A stretch of 64,000 nt of DNA, taken from assembly GCA_046343015.1 (NCBI GenBank), contig JBKDOL010000032.1, positions 70,954 to 134,953 on the forward strand. Reading direction: 5' to 3'. Positions within the stretch are counted from its first letter, which is position 1. Every line of letters starts with the position of its first letter. Positions 15,496 to 24,663 of this stretch are shown piece by piece. Below the pieces are notes generated by a model. It saw only the letters and a list, made by a program, of their open reading frames with translations, was not told the DNA's origin and did not search any database. This DNA comes from BJ22 sp021298375 (GTDB taxonomy: Bacteria > Planctomycetota > Planctomycetia > Pirellulales > Pirellulaceae). Both the position numbers and the translations under genes were made by a program.

Positions 15496-17616
15496 TTACT
15501 TCAGATGCTCAAGCAGATATTCCCAGCGAAGCATCCCGTAAGTGCTGCCGATTCCGTGATCGAACTCCGGATAAATCATCTGGTCAAACCGCTTGTTGGC
15601 AGCGTGCAGGGCTTTGCCCAACTGCCAGGTGTTGGCTGGATGCACGTTGTCATCGACCAGACCGTGCACCAAAAACAGTTTTCCCTTCAGCTGCGAGGCA
15701 AACTGCATACAGGCTCCAGCAGTGTAGCCCTCCGGATTTTCCTGAGGCGTCCGCATGTAACGCTCTGTGTAAATGGAGTCGTAATTCCGCCAGTCGGTCA
15801 CTGGCGCACCAGAAACCGACACCTGGAAGACATCGGGATACTTCAGCACGGCCAAGGCTGACATGTAGCCACCGTAGGAGTGCCCGAAGATCCCGACACG
15901 GCTCGAGTCGATATAAGCCCGTTGGCAGAGAAAGCGAACCCCTTCGGCCTGGTCGGCAATATCGGGCCCGCCCAGCTTAAGGTAGGTTGCGGACTCAAAG
16001 GCCTTGCCCCGGCCAACTGTGCCCCGATTGCCAATCTTGGCGATCACGAAACCCAACTCACAGGCCGGATTCATCGGCGTGTAGCGATTGTTGAAAGCCT
16101 GAGATTCAGGGCCGCCGTAGACATCGATCACCAGCGGATACTTCCGCGCCGGATCGAATTGAGATGGCTTGTTCAGCACGCCGTAGATCATCGTTTTCCC
16201 GTCGTCAGTGGTGAACGAGAACATCTCCGGTGGAGCAAAACCTGCGGCCGCCGCAGCCTCCACGCTGCCTTTTGCCAATTCGGCAACTTCCTTCCCGTCT
16301 TCGTCGTACACCACAGTGCAGGGAGGAATATCGTATTGTTCACGTACGGCCAGAACGAAGCGGTTCGAGGGTGAAATGTCGAACGAAGTGTGATTCAGCG
16401 GGCTGCTGGTCAGCCTGCGATGGTCGGAACCATCCAGCCGCACGCGGTGCAGTTGGGTGCTGTAGGGGTTCGCATCGCTGAAGGCGCTGTAATAGAAATA
16501 GCCAGCCGCCTCGTCGACCAGTTCGATTCGATTGCAGGGGTAGTTTGCGACTTGGGAAAGTGGATTGAGCAACCGGCCATCGAGATGCCGCAACTGAAAA
16601 TGCCGGTAGCCATTGGCCTCGGTCTCCCAGATGAACCGCTCGCCATCGGACAGAAACTGCATCCCGGGGGAGTTTTCCTGCCAAGTCTCCTGCGTTTCGG
16701 TGAGCACCGTCCGCACAGCCAAAGTCTCGATGTCGATCGCCAGCACATCAAGCACGTTTTGTCGGCGGCCGGTGCGATTGACCAGTAACTCCTTGCCACT
16801 CGGTGTGTAGCGCACGTTATAGAGGTACTGCATCGGCTCTCCCGGAATCGAAACTTTTTTCGCTTCCTGCTTGGCCAGGTCGTAGATCCAGAGGCTGACC
16901 TCAGGGTTTTTCTCGCCCGGCTTTGGATAGCGGACGGTCTTCAGTGCCGTGTAGAGGTCCTCATTGGCGACAGTCAGGTAATAATCCTTCATCCCCGCCT
17001 CATCGACTTCGTACCAGGCGAGCTTGCGGCTGTCGGGTGACCACCACATTGCATCCTTCTGGTTCAATTCCTCGCCGTAGACCCAGCAGCAGGTGCCGAA
17101 GCGATGAAACTCGCTGCCGGTGGTCGTCAGCTGACGTTTCTCGATCGGTTCGGCCGTGGACTCCAGCCAGACATTGGCGTCGCGGTAAACAGCTTTCCAT
17201 TTTCCATCGGGCGAGGGTTCCACCGTTCGCTGCTCAGCCCGACGGACGGGAGTTCCGGCTGGTCTGGAGGGCAATCCCTTGGGTCGCTCCGCCGCGGCAG
17301 GTTCAGCTGCCGACTCAGCCACTTGACCGCTGCCCAAATCGAGGGCCCAACGTTTATCGTTGAGGCCAAAGCTCAGCGACTTGCCATCGGCCGCCCAGAC
17401 TGGCTTGTCGACTCGGCCTCCGCCCGCCAGGCCATTCCGCTTTTGCATGAATTCCTGCATCCGCGCGATTCCATAGTCGGGAACTGGCCCCGACTTCTGT
17501 TCGCTGAGCTGCGGCTGCGCATTTGCCTGCGCGAGCAAGCCGTTTGAGTCGCAAACACAGAGGCCGGTCCAGAGAAGGCAAACGAGCAGCAATCGGGTCG
17601 GAGCGAGTGATTTCAT
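15496..17616 (-). CDS. S9 family prolyl oligopeptidase, dipeptidyl-peptidase IV type
   Basis: This secreted serine peptidase has 706 residues, the usual length for DPP-IV relatives. A signal peptide (MKSLAPTRLLLVCLLW) is followed by an N-terminal beta-propeller (DPPIV_N, about 100-480) and a C-terminal alpha/beta hydrolase. The catalytic triad is visible: Ser580 in GHSYGGYMS, Asp655/656 in GLVDDNVH, and His687 in FDHGIG. The propeller also contains the EELNQKDA-type stretch expected near the substrate N-terminus site. It removes dipeptides from peptide N-termini, presumably in the periplasm for nutrition. It is divergent from the glutaminyl cyclase gene. Confidence 0.95.
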   Translation of the reverse strand: MKSLAPTRLLLVCLLWTGLCVCDSNGLLAQANAQPQLSEQKSGPVPDYGIARMQEFMQKRNGLAGGGRVDKPVWAADGKSLSFGLNDKRWALDLGSGQVAESAAEPAAAERPKGLPSRPAGTPVRRAEQRTVEPSPDGKWKAVYRDANVWLESTAEPIEKRQLTTTGSEFHRFGTCCWVYGEELNQKDAMWWSPDSRKLAWYEVDEAGMKDYYLTVANEDLYTALKTVRYPKPGEKNPEVSLWIYDLAKQEAKKVSIPGEPMQYLYNVRYTPSGKELLVNRTGRRQNVLDVLAIDIETLAVRTVLTETQETWQENSPGMQFLSDGERFIWETEANGYRHFQLRHLDGRLLNPLSQVANYPCNRIELVDEAAGYFYYSAFSDANPYSTQLHRVRLDGSDHRRLTSSPLNHTSFDISPSNRFVLAVREQYDIPPCTVVYDEDGKEVAELAKGSVEAAAAAGFAPPEMFSFTTDDGKTMIYGVLNKPSQFDPARKYPLVIDVYGGPESQAFNNRYTPMNPACELGFVIAKIGNRGTVGRGKAFESATYLKLGGPDIADQAEGVRFLCQRAYIDSSRVGIFGHSYGGYMSALAVLKYPDVFQVSVSGAPVTDWRNYDSIYTERYMRTPQENPEGYTAGACMQFASQLKGKLFLVHGLVDDNVHPANTWQLGKALHAANKRFDQMIYPEFDHGIGSTYGMLRWEYLLEHLK

Positions 17617-17945
17617 GTCAACAAAGGCTTTCCGGGGGACTGGGATGATTTCACAGACGACAATCCCCGGATTTTAATCGGCTGGTTTCAGGCTGGCGAC
17701 CGTGCCGCCGAGCCGCTGCTGCCGAGCCGGCCAAAGAGACATCGTCAGGGGTGGCTGCCGTTTGTTACAATCGGCCGCATTTGCCCAGCGCTGCGGGCTG
17801 CAATCCCCGGGTCCGGCGAGCGCAGCTCGCGCACTGAGCCTGTTTCGCGCGAAAGTGTTTTCGGTAAGCGGTAAGTTTCCGCGGGGGCCTGAAATCGAAG
17901 TTCTGCAGCGCAAAACTCGTCCAAGCGTTTTCTCGACAGGCAGTC
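17617..17945. other. Divergent intergenic region peptidase/glutaminyl cyclase
   Basis: This 329-bp region between divergent genes is expected to contain both promoters. I see no coding frame, repeat or hairpin that stands out. Confidence 0.5.
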
Positions 17946-18830
17946 ATGACCAAAAAAAAGAGTGTTTTAAATCAGGCCCGCGAAGGCAAATTGCCTGACC
18001 GGTCCGGACCGGGGACGGGGAAAGCGGTTCGACCCGCCGCCAGAAGGCCGATGCGCTGGGACCTCGTCTTCATCTTTCTTGTCATTTCAATTGGCGGAAG
18101 TTGGGCCGTGCTCGCGTTCCGCCCAGGAATCACCGTGCCCGTCTATACCTACCGGGTCGTCAAGACCTACCCCCATGACCCCAATGCGTTTACCCAAGGA
18201 CTGCTGATCGATCCCGACGGCACGGTTTTTGAAAGCACAGGCCAGTATGGCGAGTCGACGCTCCGCAAGTATCGCCTCGAGACGGGCGAACTTGTCAAGC
18301 AGATTGACTTGGCTCCAAAGTACTTTGGCGAAGGGCTTGCCCGCTGGGGGGATCGCTTCTACCAGCTGACCTGGAAAGAGGAGACTTGTTTTGTTTACGA
18401 CTCGGAGTTCAATCGGGTCGAGGAATTCACCTATGACACCGATGGCTGGGGCCTGACCAGTACGGAAACCGAATTGGTGATGAGCAATGGAACGCATCGC
18501 CTCTCGTTTCGCGACCCCCAGACTTTCGAAGAACGCAGGTATGCCTGGGTGCGGATGGGTGGCCGGTTGGTGCCTCGGCTCAATGAGCTGGAATATTACG
18601 CAGGAAAAATCTATGCCAACCAGTTGGACAGCGATCTGGTTTTTGTGATTGAGCCCCAAACGGGAAACGTGTTGTCGGTGATCGATTTGGCTGGACTTTG
18701 GCCCTACAAGGAACGGCAGAAAGAGGGGAGCGTGCTCAACGGGATCGCTGTGATGCCCGGGACCAAGCGGATGTTTGTGACCGGCAAGTATTGCCCGAAG
18801 ATTTATGAGCTGGAGTTGATTCCGAAGTAG
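17946..18830 (+). CDS. Glutaminyl-peptide cyclotransferase (glutamine cyclotransferase family)
   Basis: The protein (294 residues) belongs to the plant/bacterial type of glutaminyl cyclase, a five-bladed propeller that turns N-terminal Gln into pyroglutamate. A basic N-terminus and one membrane segment (about 38-58, VFIFLVISIGGSWAVLAF) suggest membrane anchoring with the catalytic domain outside. Family stretches include HDPNAFTQGLLI, ESTGQYGESTLR, YFGEGLARWGDRFYQLTW and LNGIAV near the end. It is followed 72 bp later by thymidine phosphorylase on the same strand, with no evident functional link. Confidence 0.93.
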   Translation: MTKKKSVLNQAREGKLPDRSGPGTGKAVRPAARRPMRWDLVFIFLVISIGGSWAVLAFRPGITVPVYTYRVVKTYPHDPNAFTQGLLIDPDGTVFESTGQYGESTLRKYRLETGELVKQIDLAPKYFGEGLARWGDRFYQLTWKEETCFVYDSEFNRVEEFTYDTDGWGLTSTETELVMSNGTHRLSFRDPQTFEERRYAWVRMGGRLVPRLNELEYYAGKIYANQLDSDLVFVIEPQTGNVLSVIDLAGLWPYKERQKEGSVLNGIAVMPGTKRMFVTGKYCPKIYELELIPK

Positions 18831-18860
18831 GGCGAAGCAGTCCTGCACCCGCCCCTTTCT
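18830..18860 (+). terminator. Possible imperfect rho-independent terminator
   Basis: GGGCG at 18830-18834 can pair with CGCCC at 18850-18854, and GCA/TGC pairs inside. CTTTCTTTC follows. The stem is interrupted, so this is weak. Confidence 0.3.
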
Positions 18861-18902
18861 TTCGGTATCTTTTTCACAAATGCACCCCAAGTCCCTCCGC
18901 CA

Positions 18903-20204
18903 ATGAATGTCGCCCAGCTGATTGCTGCCAAACGCGATGGTCGCGAACTGACCGGCGGGGAAATCCGCTGGCTGGTGGAAGAGTATGCGGCAGAGCGGCT
19001 TCCCGACTACCAAATGGCTGCCTGGGCGATGGCGGTTTACTTTCGCGGGATGACCGAGGCGGAGATCGTTGTCCTGACTCAGGCCATGCTGGAATCTGGC
19101 CAGCCGCTCGTTTGGCCGCCCGGGCGGCCAAAGGTCGACAAACATTCAACGGGTGGAATCGGAGACAAGACCTCCATTCCGCTGGCACCGATTCTCGCCG
19201 TTTGCGGGCTGGATGTGCCCATGATTTCAGGCCGCGGGCTCGGAGCAACGGGAGGAACGCTCGACAAGCTGGAGGCGATTCCCGGCTTTCGAACCAATCT
19301 CAGCGTGACCGAAATTCGTCGGGTGATCGCCCAAGTCGGGTGCGTCATTACCGGTGCTTCCGGCGAGATCGCCCCAGCGGACAAACGTCTCTACAGCCTT
19401 CGGGATGTCACCGCCACGGTGCCTTCGATTCCCCTGATCACGGCCAGTATTCTCAGCAAGAAGCTGTCCGAGGGGTTGGATGCGCTGGTGCTGGACGTGA
19501 AGTGGGGCAGCGGGGCTTTCATGAAGACCCTTCCCGAGGCGCGTCGACTGGCCGAGTCCCTGGTGCGGGTGGCCAACTTGCTGGGCGTGCGGACGCGAGC
19601 CCTGATTACGAACATGAACCGTCCGCTGGGAAGGATGATCGGCAACGGGTTGGAGGTGGACGAGTCGCTGGAGATTCTCGCAGGTTTAGGGCCCGAGGAC
19701 TCGCGCGAACTGACCATTCGACTCGCTGCGGAACTGCTTGTGCTGGCTGGAGTGGATCCGCATCACGCCGCAGCTCGCAAGCGGATTATCGAGGTGCTGG
19801 AGTCGGGCGCAGCTCGCGCGCGATTCGTGCAAATGGTCGAGGCGCAGGGTGGGTCTCTCAGCCGCGATTATTCCCGGGCAACACCTCGTGAACTCCACGC
19901 CCTGCAATCAGGCTATCTGACGGCGATCGACGGAGAAGAGTTGGGGTTTGTCGTGATCGAACTGGGCGGCGGCCGCAAAGCACTGGGAGATAAAATCGAT
20001 CCCGGCGTCGGGGTCGAGATGCTGTGCGAATTAGGTCAGAAAGTCCGCGCGGGTGAACCGGTAGCCCGCATTTACGCTCGAACAACGGATTCTGCTATCG
20101 ACCGGCGAGTGCTGGCGGCACTCAGTTGGGGCGAAGAACCGCCGGTCATTGAGCCGTTGGTGGCTGAAGTCGTCGAGAGTTCCACTGGAGGTCACAACCG
20201 ATGA
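18903..20204 (+). CDS. deoA: Thymidine/pyrimidine-nucleoside phosphorylase
   Basis: This enzyme phosphorolyses thymidine (and possibly uridine) to the free base and (deoxy)ribose-1-phosphate in nucleoside salvage. It has 433 residues, as expected. The signature KVDKHSTGGIGDKTS begins near residue 79, and SGRGLGATGGTLDKLEAIPG and DVKWGSGAFMKT follow, forming the phosphate and nucleoside sites. The C-terminal PYNP domain is present. Whether it is a strict thymidine phosphorylase or a broad pyrimidine one cannot be settled here. Its last codons overlap the ATG of the cytidine deaminase gene (ATGA), so the two are translationally coupled. Confidence 0.95.
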   Translation: MNVAQLIAAKRDGRELTGGEIRWLVEEYAAERLPDYQMAAWAMAVYFRGMTEAEIVVLTQAMLESGQPLVWPPGRPKVDKHSTGGIGDKTSIPLAPILAVCGLDVPMISGRGLGATGGTLDKLEAIPGFRTNLSVTEIRRVIAQVGCVITGASGEIAPADKRLYSLRDVTATVPSIPLITASILSKKLSEGLDALVLDVKWGSGAFMKTLPEARRLAESLVRVANLLGVRTRALITNMNRPLGRMIGNGLEVDESLEILAGLGPEDSRELTIRLAAELLVLAGVDPHHAAARKRIIEVLESGAARARFVQMVEAQGGSLSRDYSRATPRELHALQSGYLTAIDGEELGFVVIELGGGRKALGDKIDPGVGVEMLCELGQKVRAGEPVARIYARTTDSAIDRRVLAALSWGEEPPVIEPLVAEVVESSTGGHNR

Positions 20205-20605
20205 GCCCGTCGATCGATTGGGAGTTATTGAAAGCCACTGCATTGGCCGCGCGCGGTCGCGCCTATGCACCCTACTCCCGCTTTCAGGTAGGTGCGGCCG
20301 TGCTGACGGAATCGGGTGAGATCTTTTCCGGCTGCAATGTGGAAAATGCTTCCTTCGGGATCACGATTTGTGCCGAGCGAGTAACGCTCTCCAGCGCCGT
20401 GGCGGCTGGTCATCTCCGCTTTCGAGCGCTTGCCGTCTGCGCCCATCCGCTCGCTTCGCCCTGCGGTTCCTGTCGGCAGTTCATCGTCGAGTTTGGCGAG
20501 GCCATTCAAGTTCTCTCGTTCGATGCCGAGGCAACTCATTTGGAGAAACGCTGGACCAGCGCAGAACTCCTCCCTGATCTTTTTCGTTTGCGTGAGAGCC
20601 GCTGA
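20201..20605 (+). CDS. cdd: Cytidine deaminase
   Basis: The enzyme hydrolyses cytidine/deoxycytidine to uridine/deoxyuridine, feeding the phosphorylase encoded just upstream. The 134-residue length and motifs match the small homotetrameric class: YSRFQVGAAV, GCNVENASFG, the zinc/catalytic stretch ICAERVT (Cys and Glu) and SPCGSCRQF with two zinc Cys. The start overlaps the preceding stop by 4 nt, showing a two-gene salvage operon. Confidence 0.96.
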   Translation: MSPSIDWELLKATALAARGRAYAPYSRFQVGAAVLTESGEIFSGCNVENASFGITICAERVTLSSAVAAGHLRFRALAVCAHPLASPCGSCRQFIVEFGEAIQVLSFDAEATHLEKRWTSAELLPDLFRLRESR

Positions 20606-20980
20606 CCGGCAGGGCAGGCGCGTCTCTTGTGCGACTCGCGAACGCGCTTGCAACTCCGCCCCTCGGGCAGCAACCCTTCTCCAAACTGGCTGGCTCCGCT
20701 TTTTCCACCAATGACGCGGTGCTGAAACCCGGAGGATTCGCGGGAACGGCTCGCTTCAGCCCCGGCGAAACGGGTGGTTTCGAGTTGGATGCGTTCGCTT
20801 TATACCGGCTGTGCCGTTTGTTCAGTTCCCGCAAAGAAGGGGGGGGCGGACAGGGGCGATTGGTTTTTAACGGGATTGTGGGTCGAAGTAATTGATGCGA
20901 AGGCATCATGCTCCACGCGTTGGATCAAGGTGATTTTTCCGTCTGTACCCTAGTCCCCAGTCCGAAGGAACGGCAACCCG
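20606..20980. other. Intergenic region
   Basis: These 375 bp between co-oriented genes contain no gene I can support. An 88-codon frame from GTG 20629 has no Shine-Dalgarno sequence and unremarkable composition. No terminator was recognised after cdd. Confidence 0.5.
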
Positions 20981-22261
20981 ATGACTGCCCGCTGGTTTAC
21001 GCTCGCTTTTATTGCTGTTCTGGTCGGTTCACCCGTCGCGCTTCTGGCTCAGCAAGGCGACTCGAAGGCCGAAGAGTCGCGGGGCCCCGGGCGTTTTTTC
21101 CGCAAGTTGCGGGAAGACTTTGCGCCCAAAAAAGAGGAGGAGGCGAAAGCCAAGGAAACGCCCCGGACCGCTGACCGCAGCGCGGCAGCCGGCCGCGAAG
21201 AGGGTGGCTTCCAACCGATCTTCTCACCCCCAGCCTTTTTGGGAGGCTCTGCCGGAAAACGGAATGAACAGGAGCAGGATGGAAATCCGCCGCCGAGCCG
21301 GACTCCGTTTAAGTTGAGCCAACCGTCTCTCCCTCCCCCGGTCGCCAACACCTTGCCCCGGAACTTGAGCGGCCAAGCCCAACCGCAGCGTCTGCCGGCA
21401 CCTGCTGCCAACTCGCAGCGCCTGCCGGCCAATCCACGTCCTGGCACGACGCGACCTGCCACCGCTCCCAATCCGGGCGCCAGAGAGACGCCAGTCCCCA
21501 ATCCGAGCATTCCGAATTTCGAGGTTCCCACCAGCCCCGTAAAGAAACTGCCCAAGCCACCCCTGTATCAGGGATTCGGCTTTGAACTGTCTGACACAGA
21601 TGACGGCCTGGAGATTAAATCAGTCAAGCCCGACGGTAACGCTGATCAAGCCAAGTTGAAAAAAGGTGATCGGATCACGCAGATCGGTGGCGTCGAGGTC
21701 GAACTCAAACAACAGTTCGAAGAAATCGCCGAGATGCTGGAAAATGGTGACCAGATCGAAATTGTCATTGCCCGCCGCGGCAAGGAAGAAGACATCACCC
21801 TGCAATTTGGCCAGCCCCCGGTTGTCGAAGAGCCGGCAGGTTCAAAAAGACCGGGCCGCGAGTTGGCTTTGGAGGCGGAGACTGAACCAGCCGATGTCGC
21901 GCTGAACGATTCCAGGGAAATTCGGGACTTTGCTCCACCCCCCAGCGGTTCCAGCCGATATGAACCAGGGGTGAGTGAGCTACCTGAGGCAATCACTGGG
22001 GAAAGTCGCCAGACGCCAAACGGTTTCCGGCCGCCGGCACTGCCGAACCAGGACGAGTTGCCGCGTAAGGACGAACTGCCGCGTAAGGACGAGATCAACA
22101 GCAGTTTGCCGAGCCAGATTGAGTTGCTCAAGGTCATACGCGAGCAACAGGAAACCATCCGACAACTGCAGACACAGGTTCAGCAACTCCGGGTGGACCA
22201 ACAACGTCAACCACAATCGCCCCAACAGGCAACACAGGGTAAGTCGCGAAGTAAACGCTAG
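20981..22261 (+). CDS. Secreted PDZ-domain protein with Pro-rich and coiled-coil regions
   Basis: A 426-residue exported protein begins with a signal peptide (MTARWFTLAFIAVLVGSPVALLAQ). A charged, then Pro/Asn/Arg-rich low-complexity region (about 45-185) follows. One PDZ-like domain comes next (about 190-275; FELSDTDDGLEIKSVKPDG, LKKGDRITQIGG). A second disordered part has two LPRKDE repeats (about 360-372), and a Gln-rich coiled coil (LLKVIREQQETIRQLQTQVQ) ends it. There is no protease domain, so it is probably a scaffold or adaptor. Its function is not known. A strong terminator follows 60 bp after the stop. Confidence 0.8.
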   Translation: MTARWFTLAFIAVLVGSPVALLAQQGDSKAEESRGPGRFFRKLREDFAPKKEEEAKAKETPRTADRSAAAGREEGGFQPIFSPPAFLGGSAGKRNEQEQDGNPPPSRTPFKLSQPSLPPPVANTLPRNLSGQAQPQRLPAPAANSQRLPANPRPGTTRPATAPNPGARETPVPNPSIPNFEVPTSPVKKLPKPPLYQGFGFELSDTDDGLEIKSVKPDGNADQAKLKKGDRITQIGGVEVELKQQFEEIAEMLENGDQIEIVIARRGKEEDITLQFGQPPVVEEPAGSKRPGRELALEAETEPADVALNDSREIRDFAPPPSGSSRYEPGVSELPEAITGESRQTPNGFRPPALPNQDELPRKDELPRKDEINSSLPSQIELLKVIREQQETIRQLQTQVQQLRVDQQRQPQSPQQATQGKSRSKR

Positions 22262-22323
22262 ACAGGACCTTCCCACCGCATAGCTTCGTGCGACTGTTCC
22301 GCGAGGAACAGGATTGCACTAAC

Positions 22324-22357
22324 AACACGGCCGCCTCCGGGCGGCCGTGTTTTTTTA
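22324..22357 (+). terminator. Rho-independent terminator after the PDZ gene
   Basis: A perfect 12-bp stem (aacacggccgcc / ggcggccgtgtt) with a TCCG loop is followed by a run of seven T. It ends transcription of the PDZ gene and separates it from the glycan locus. Confidence 0.95.
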
Positions 22358-22474
22358 TTATGACCGCGAGAATCGGTACAATCTGCGGGAGCAGTTGCCC
22401 CGTCTTTGGAAAACCGGCACAGCGCTGGCGCTATCCCGGGGCACACTATCTTGATGCCTTCTGCGCATTACCCA

Positions 22475-22541
22475 AACCACGTGCCTCATCAACGTGACTG
22501 AACCACGTGCCTGAACCACGTGCCTCATCAACGTGCCTGAC
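22475..22541. repeat. Interleaved aaccacgtgcctcatcaacgtg repeats
   Basis: The unit aaccacgtgcct occurs three times and catcaacgtg twice, arranged as a duplicated composite block just upstream of kdsD. Confidence 0.9.
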
Positions 22542-22613
22542 TAACGTTTTGTCGCGAATGCCCGCTTCGCTCTGCGGCAAGGTAAGTGATTCGCGCCGAC
22601 AGCCCATTGGAAC

Positions 22614-23657
22614 ATGCCAAACCACGGCAGCTTTGTGTCTCACGGCGACTCGACTAACTCTGAACTACTTCCGGCTCCGGAATTGATCCGGCTGGCGAGG
22701 GACGTGCTGCGCTGGGAGGCAAACTGCCTGACCGACCTGGCGGAACAATTGGGCGAACCCTTTGTTGAGGTGGTGCGCGCGATACTCGCCTGTCGCGGGA
22801 AGCTGGTGCTGACCGGGATGGGGAAGATGGGGTCGATTGCGCACAAGGCAACTGCGACTTTTTGCAGTTTGGGCACTCCGGCAGTATATCTGCATCCGGC
22901 GGATGGCTTGCACGGCGACTTGGGCGTGGCCGCACCGGGCGACCTGCTGCTCGCCTTATCCAATAGTGGTCAGACTGAAGAGGTTGCAGCCCTGCTGCCC
23001 TACCTGCACCGTCGGGGAATCCCGGTGGTGGCGATTACCAGCCGTCCGGGCAGCGGGCTGGGTGGGCAAGCTGATTTCATCTTGAACTTGGGAATCGAGC
23101 GCGAGGCCGATCCAATCACGGCGGCGCCCACCGCCAGTACCACGGCGGCTCTGGCTCTCTGTGATGCGCTGGCCGTGGCTGTGGCGCGATGTCGGGGGCT
23201 GACTGCGGACCAGTTTGCCCTGTTTCATCCGGGAGGATTTCTCGGTCGTCGGCTGCTGTTGACTGTCGGCGAACTGATGCACTCCGGTCAACAGCTTCCG
23301 CTGATTGGACCGGACGAGACACTTCGTCGGGCGATTGTCGAGATCACCAGCAAGGCGCTGGGAGCGGTTTTCGTGGTGGCGAAGGAAGGAAAACTGGTCG
23401 GGATTCTCACTGATGGCGACCTGCGGCGAAGTTTGACCCGGACTGCCAATCCTCTCGATGAGCCGGTAGCACGGCACATGACAATCGATCCGCGAACGAT
23501 CACTGGCGAGGTCAAGGCTGTGGCTGCCCTGCAACTGATGGAGCAGCATGCAATTACGGTTCTGCCAGTCATCAATCGGGCAAATGAGCCGGTCGGTGCC
23601 GTTCATCTTCACGATTTGGTCCAAGCAGGATTGGGCCCCGGTTTCGGAACGGCCTAA
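22614..23657 (+). CDS. kdsD: Arabinose-5-phosphate isomerase (KdsD/GutQ family)
   Basis: The enzyme interconverts ribulose-5-phosphate and arabinose-5-phosphate, the first step to Kdo of LPS. The 347-residue protein has an SIS domain (about 45-200; TGMGKMG, HPADGLHGDLG, SNSGQTEE, APTASTTAAL, FHPGGFLGRRLL) and two CBS domains (about 220-340; GILTDGDLRRSL, MEQHAITVLPV). The usual GKSG reads GKMG here. It heads a run of surface-glycan genes, which supports an envelope role. No Kdo synthase (kdsA/kdsB) is in the window. The start is the ATG that gives the family-like length; its Shine-Dalgarno sequence is weak. Confidence 0.93.
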   Translation: MPNHGSFVSHGDSTNSELLPAPELIRLARDVLRWEANCLTDLAEQLGEPFVEVVRAILACRGKLVLTGMGKMGSIAHKATATFCSLGTPAVYLHPADGLHGDLGVAAPGDLLLALSNSGQTEEVAALLPYLHRRGIPVVAITSRPGSGLGGQADFILNLGIEREADPITAAPTASTTAALALCDALAVAVARCRGLTADQFALFHPGGFLGRRLLLTVGELMHSGQQLPLIGPDETLRRAIVEITSKALGAVFVVAKEGKLVGILTDGDLRRSLTRTANPLDEPVARHMTIDPRTITGEVKAVAALQLMEQHAITVLPVINRANEPVGAVHLHDLVQAGLGPGFGTA

Positions 23658-23696
23658 AATTGGCTGCAGCGACTTTACCCAACCCAACAAGCGTCC

Positions 23697-24605
23697 ATGA
23701 GTAACCCTCGAACTGAGTCCTCTGTCACCGCCGAGTTGCCTGCGGGCTGGCCAGCTCCTGGCCTGCCGGAGACGGTCTATGATGCGGAGCCCGAGATAGC
23801 CCACCCCTTGCGGTTGCTGGGGAACGTGTTTCGCTCGGCTTGGGAAGGCCGCGAGTTGGCTTGGCGGTTGTTCGTGCGGAACGTTCGGGGGATGTACCGG
23901 CAAACGGCCTTGGGCCTGCTGTGGATATTCCTGCCACCCCTGGCCAATACGGCGATTTGGGTTTTTTTGCGGGCCCAGCGGGTACTCGACTTCGACTTTC
24001 CCTCAGGTGTCCACCCCACGGTCTACATTTTGACCGGAATGATTCTCTGGCAGGCGTTCATCGATGCCTTGCAAATGCCGCTCAATACGCTGAACCAAAA
24101 CCGCTCGATGATCAGCAAGTTGAACTTCCCCCGTGAGGCCCTGTTGGCGGAGGGATTGGGCGACGTGCTGTTTAATACGCTGGTGCGGCTGTTGCTGCTG
24201 CTGCCGGCGCTATTTATCTACGGGGCCAATTGGAGTTGGGCTGCCCTGTTGGCCCCGCTGGTAGCGTTGCTAATGGTGCTCTTTGCTACGGGCCTGGGGC
24301 TGCTGCTCATGCCGATCGGTTCCCTCTATCAGGATGTTTCGCGGTTTCTCAGTGTCGGCCTCCCGTTCTGGATGATCCTGACTCCGATAATCTACGCTCC
24401 ACCAACCGGGTTTCCGGGCAACCTGCTGAACTGGCTCAATCCTGCCAGCCCGTTGTTGATGTGCGCTCGCGACCTGCTGTTGCTGGGAAATTGTGGCAAC
24501 CCGGCCGCGCTTTGGTACGGTCTGGTGGCGATCCCCCTGTTTTTATTCGGCTTGGTGGTCTACCGGCTCGCGCTCCCGGCGCTGATCGAGCGGATGACCA
24601 GTTAA
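23697..24605 (+). CDS. ABC-2 type polysaccharide exporter permease (Wzm-like)
   Basis: This inner-membrane permease (302 residues) is of the O-antigen/capsule export type. After a soluble N-terminus (about 60 residues) come roughly six membrane segments, starting near YRQTALGLLWIFLPPLANTAIWVF. The family-typical stretch SMISKLNFPREAL follows, and a segment FWMILTPIIYAP lies late in the protein. It sits 39 bp after kdsD and 58 bp before its ATP-binding partner, forming an exporter pair. The lipid-linked glycan it moves is unknown. Confidence 0.93.
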   Translation: MSNPRTESSVTAELPAGWPAPGLPETVYDAEPEIAHPLRLLGNVFRSAWEGRELAWRLFVRNVRGMYRQTALGLLWIFLPPLANTAIWVFLRAQRVLDFDFPSGVHPTVYILTGMILWQAFIDALQMPLNTLNQNRSMISKLNFPREALLAEGLGDVLFNTLVRLLLLLPALFIYGANWSWAALLAPLVALLMVLFATGLGLLLMPIGSLYQDVSRFLSVGLPFWMILTPIIYAPPTGFPGNLLNWLNPASPLLMCARDLLLLGNCGNPAALWYGLVAIPLFLFGLVVYRLALPALIERMTS

Positions 24606-24663
24606 TAGGCCGGGGTGAAAAGGCATCCTGGACCGCTTCCTGTCTATTTTTCCCAGTGGTTTC

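Larger units (their letters stand above)
22262..22613. other. Intergenic region with terminator and repeats
   Basis: The 352-bp gap contains the terminator at 22324-22357 and interleaved direct repeats at 22475-22541. No coding frame is convincing. Promoter elements for the downstream glycan locus should lie here. Confidence 0.55.

Noticed and set aside
20629..20895. 88-codon frame after cdd
   Set aside because: It has a GTG start without a ribosome site, unremarkable composition and an overlapping minus-strand frame; coding is not supported.
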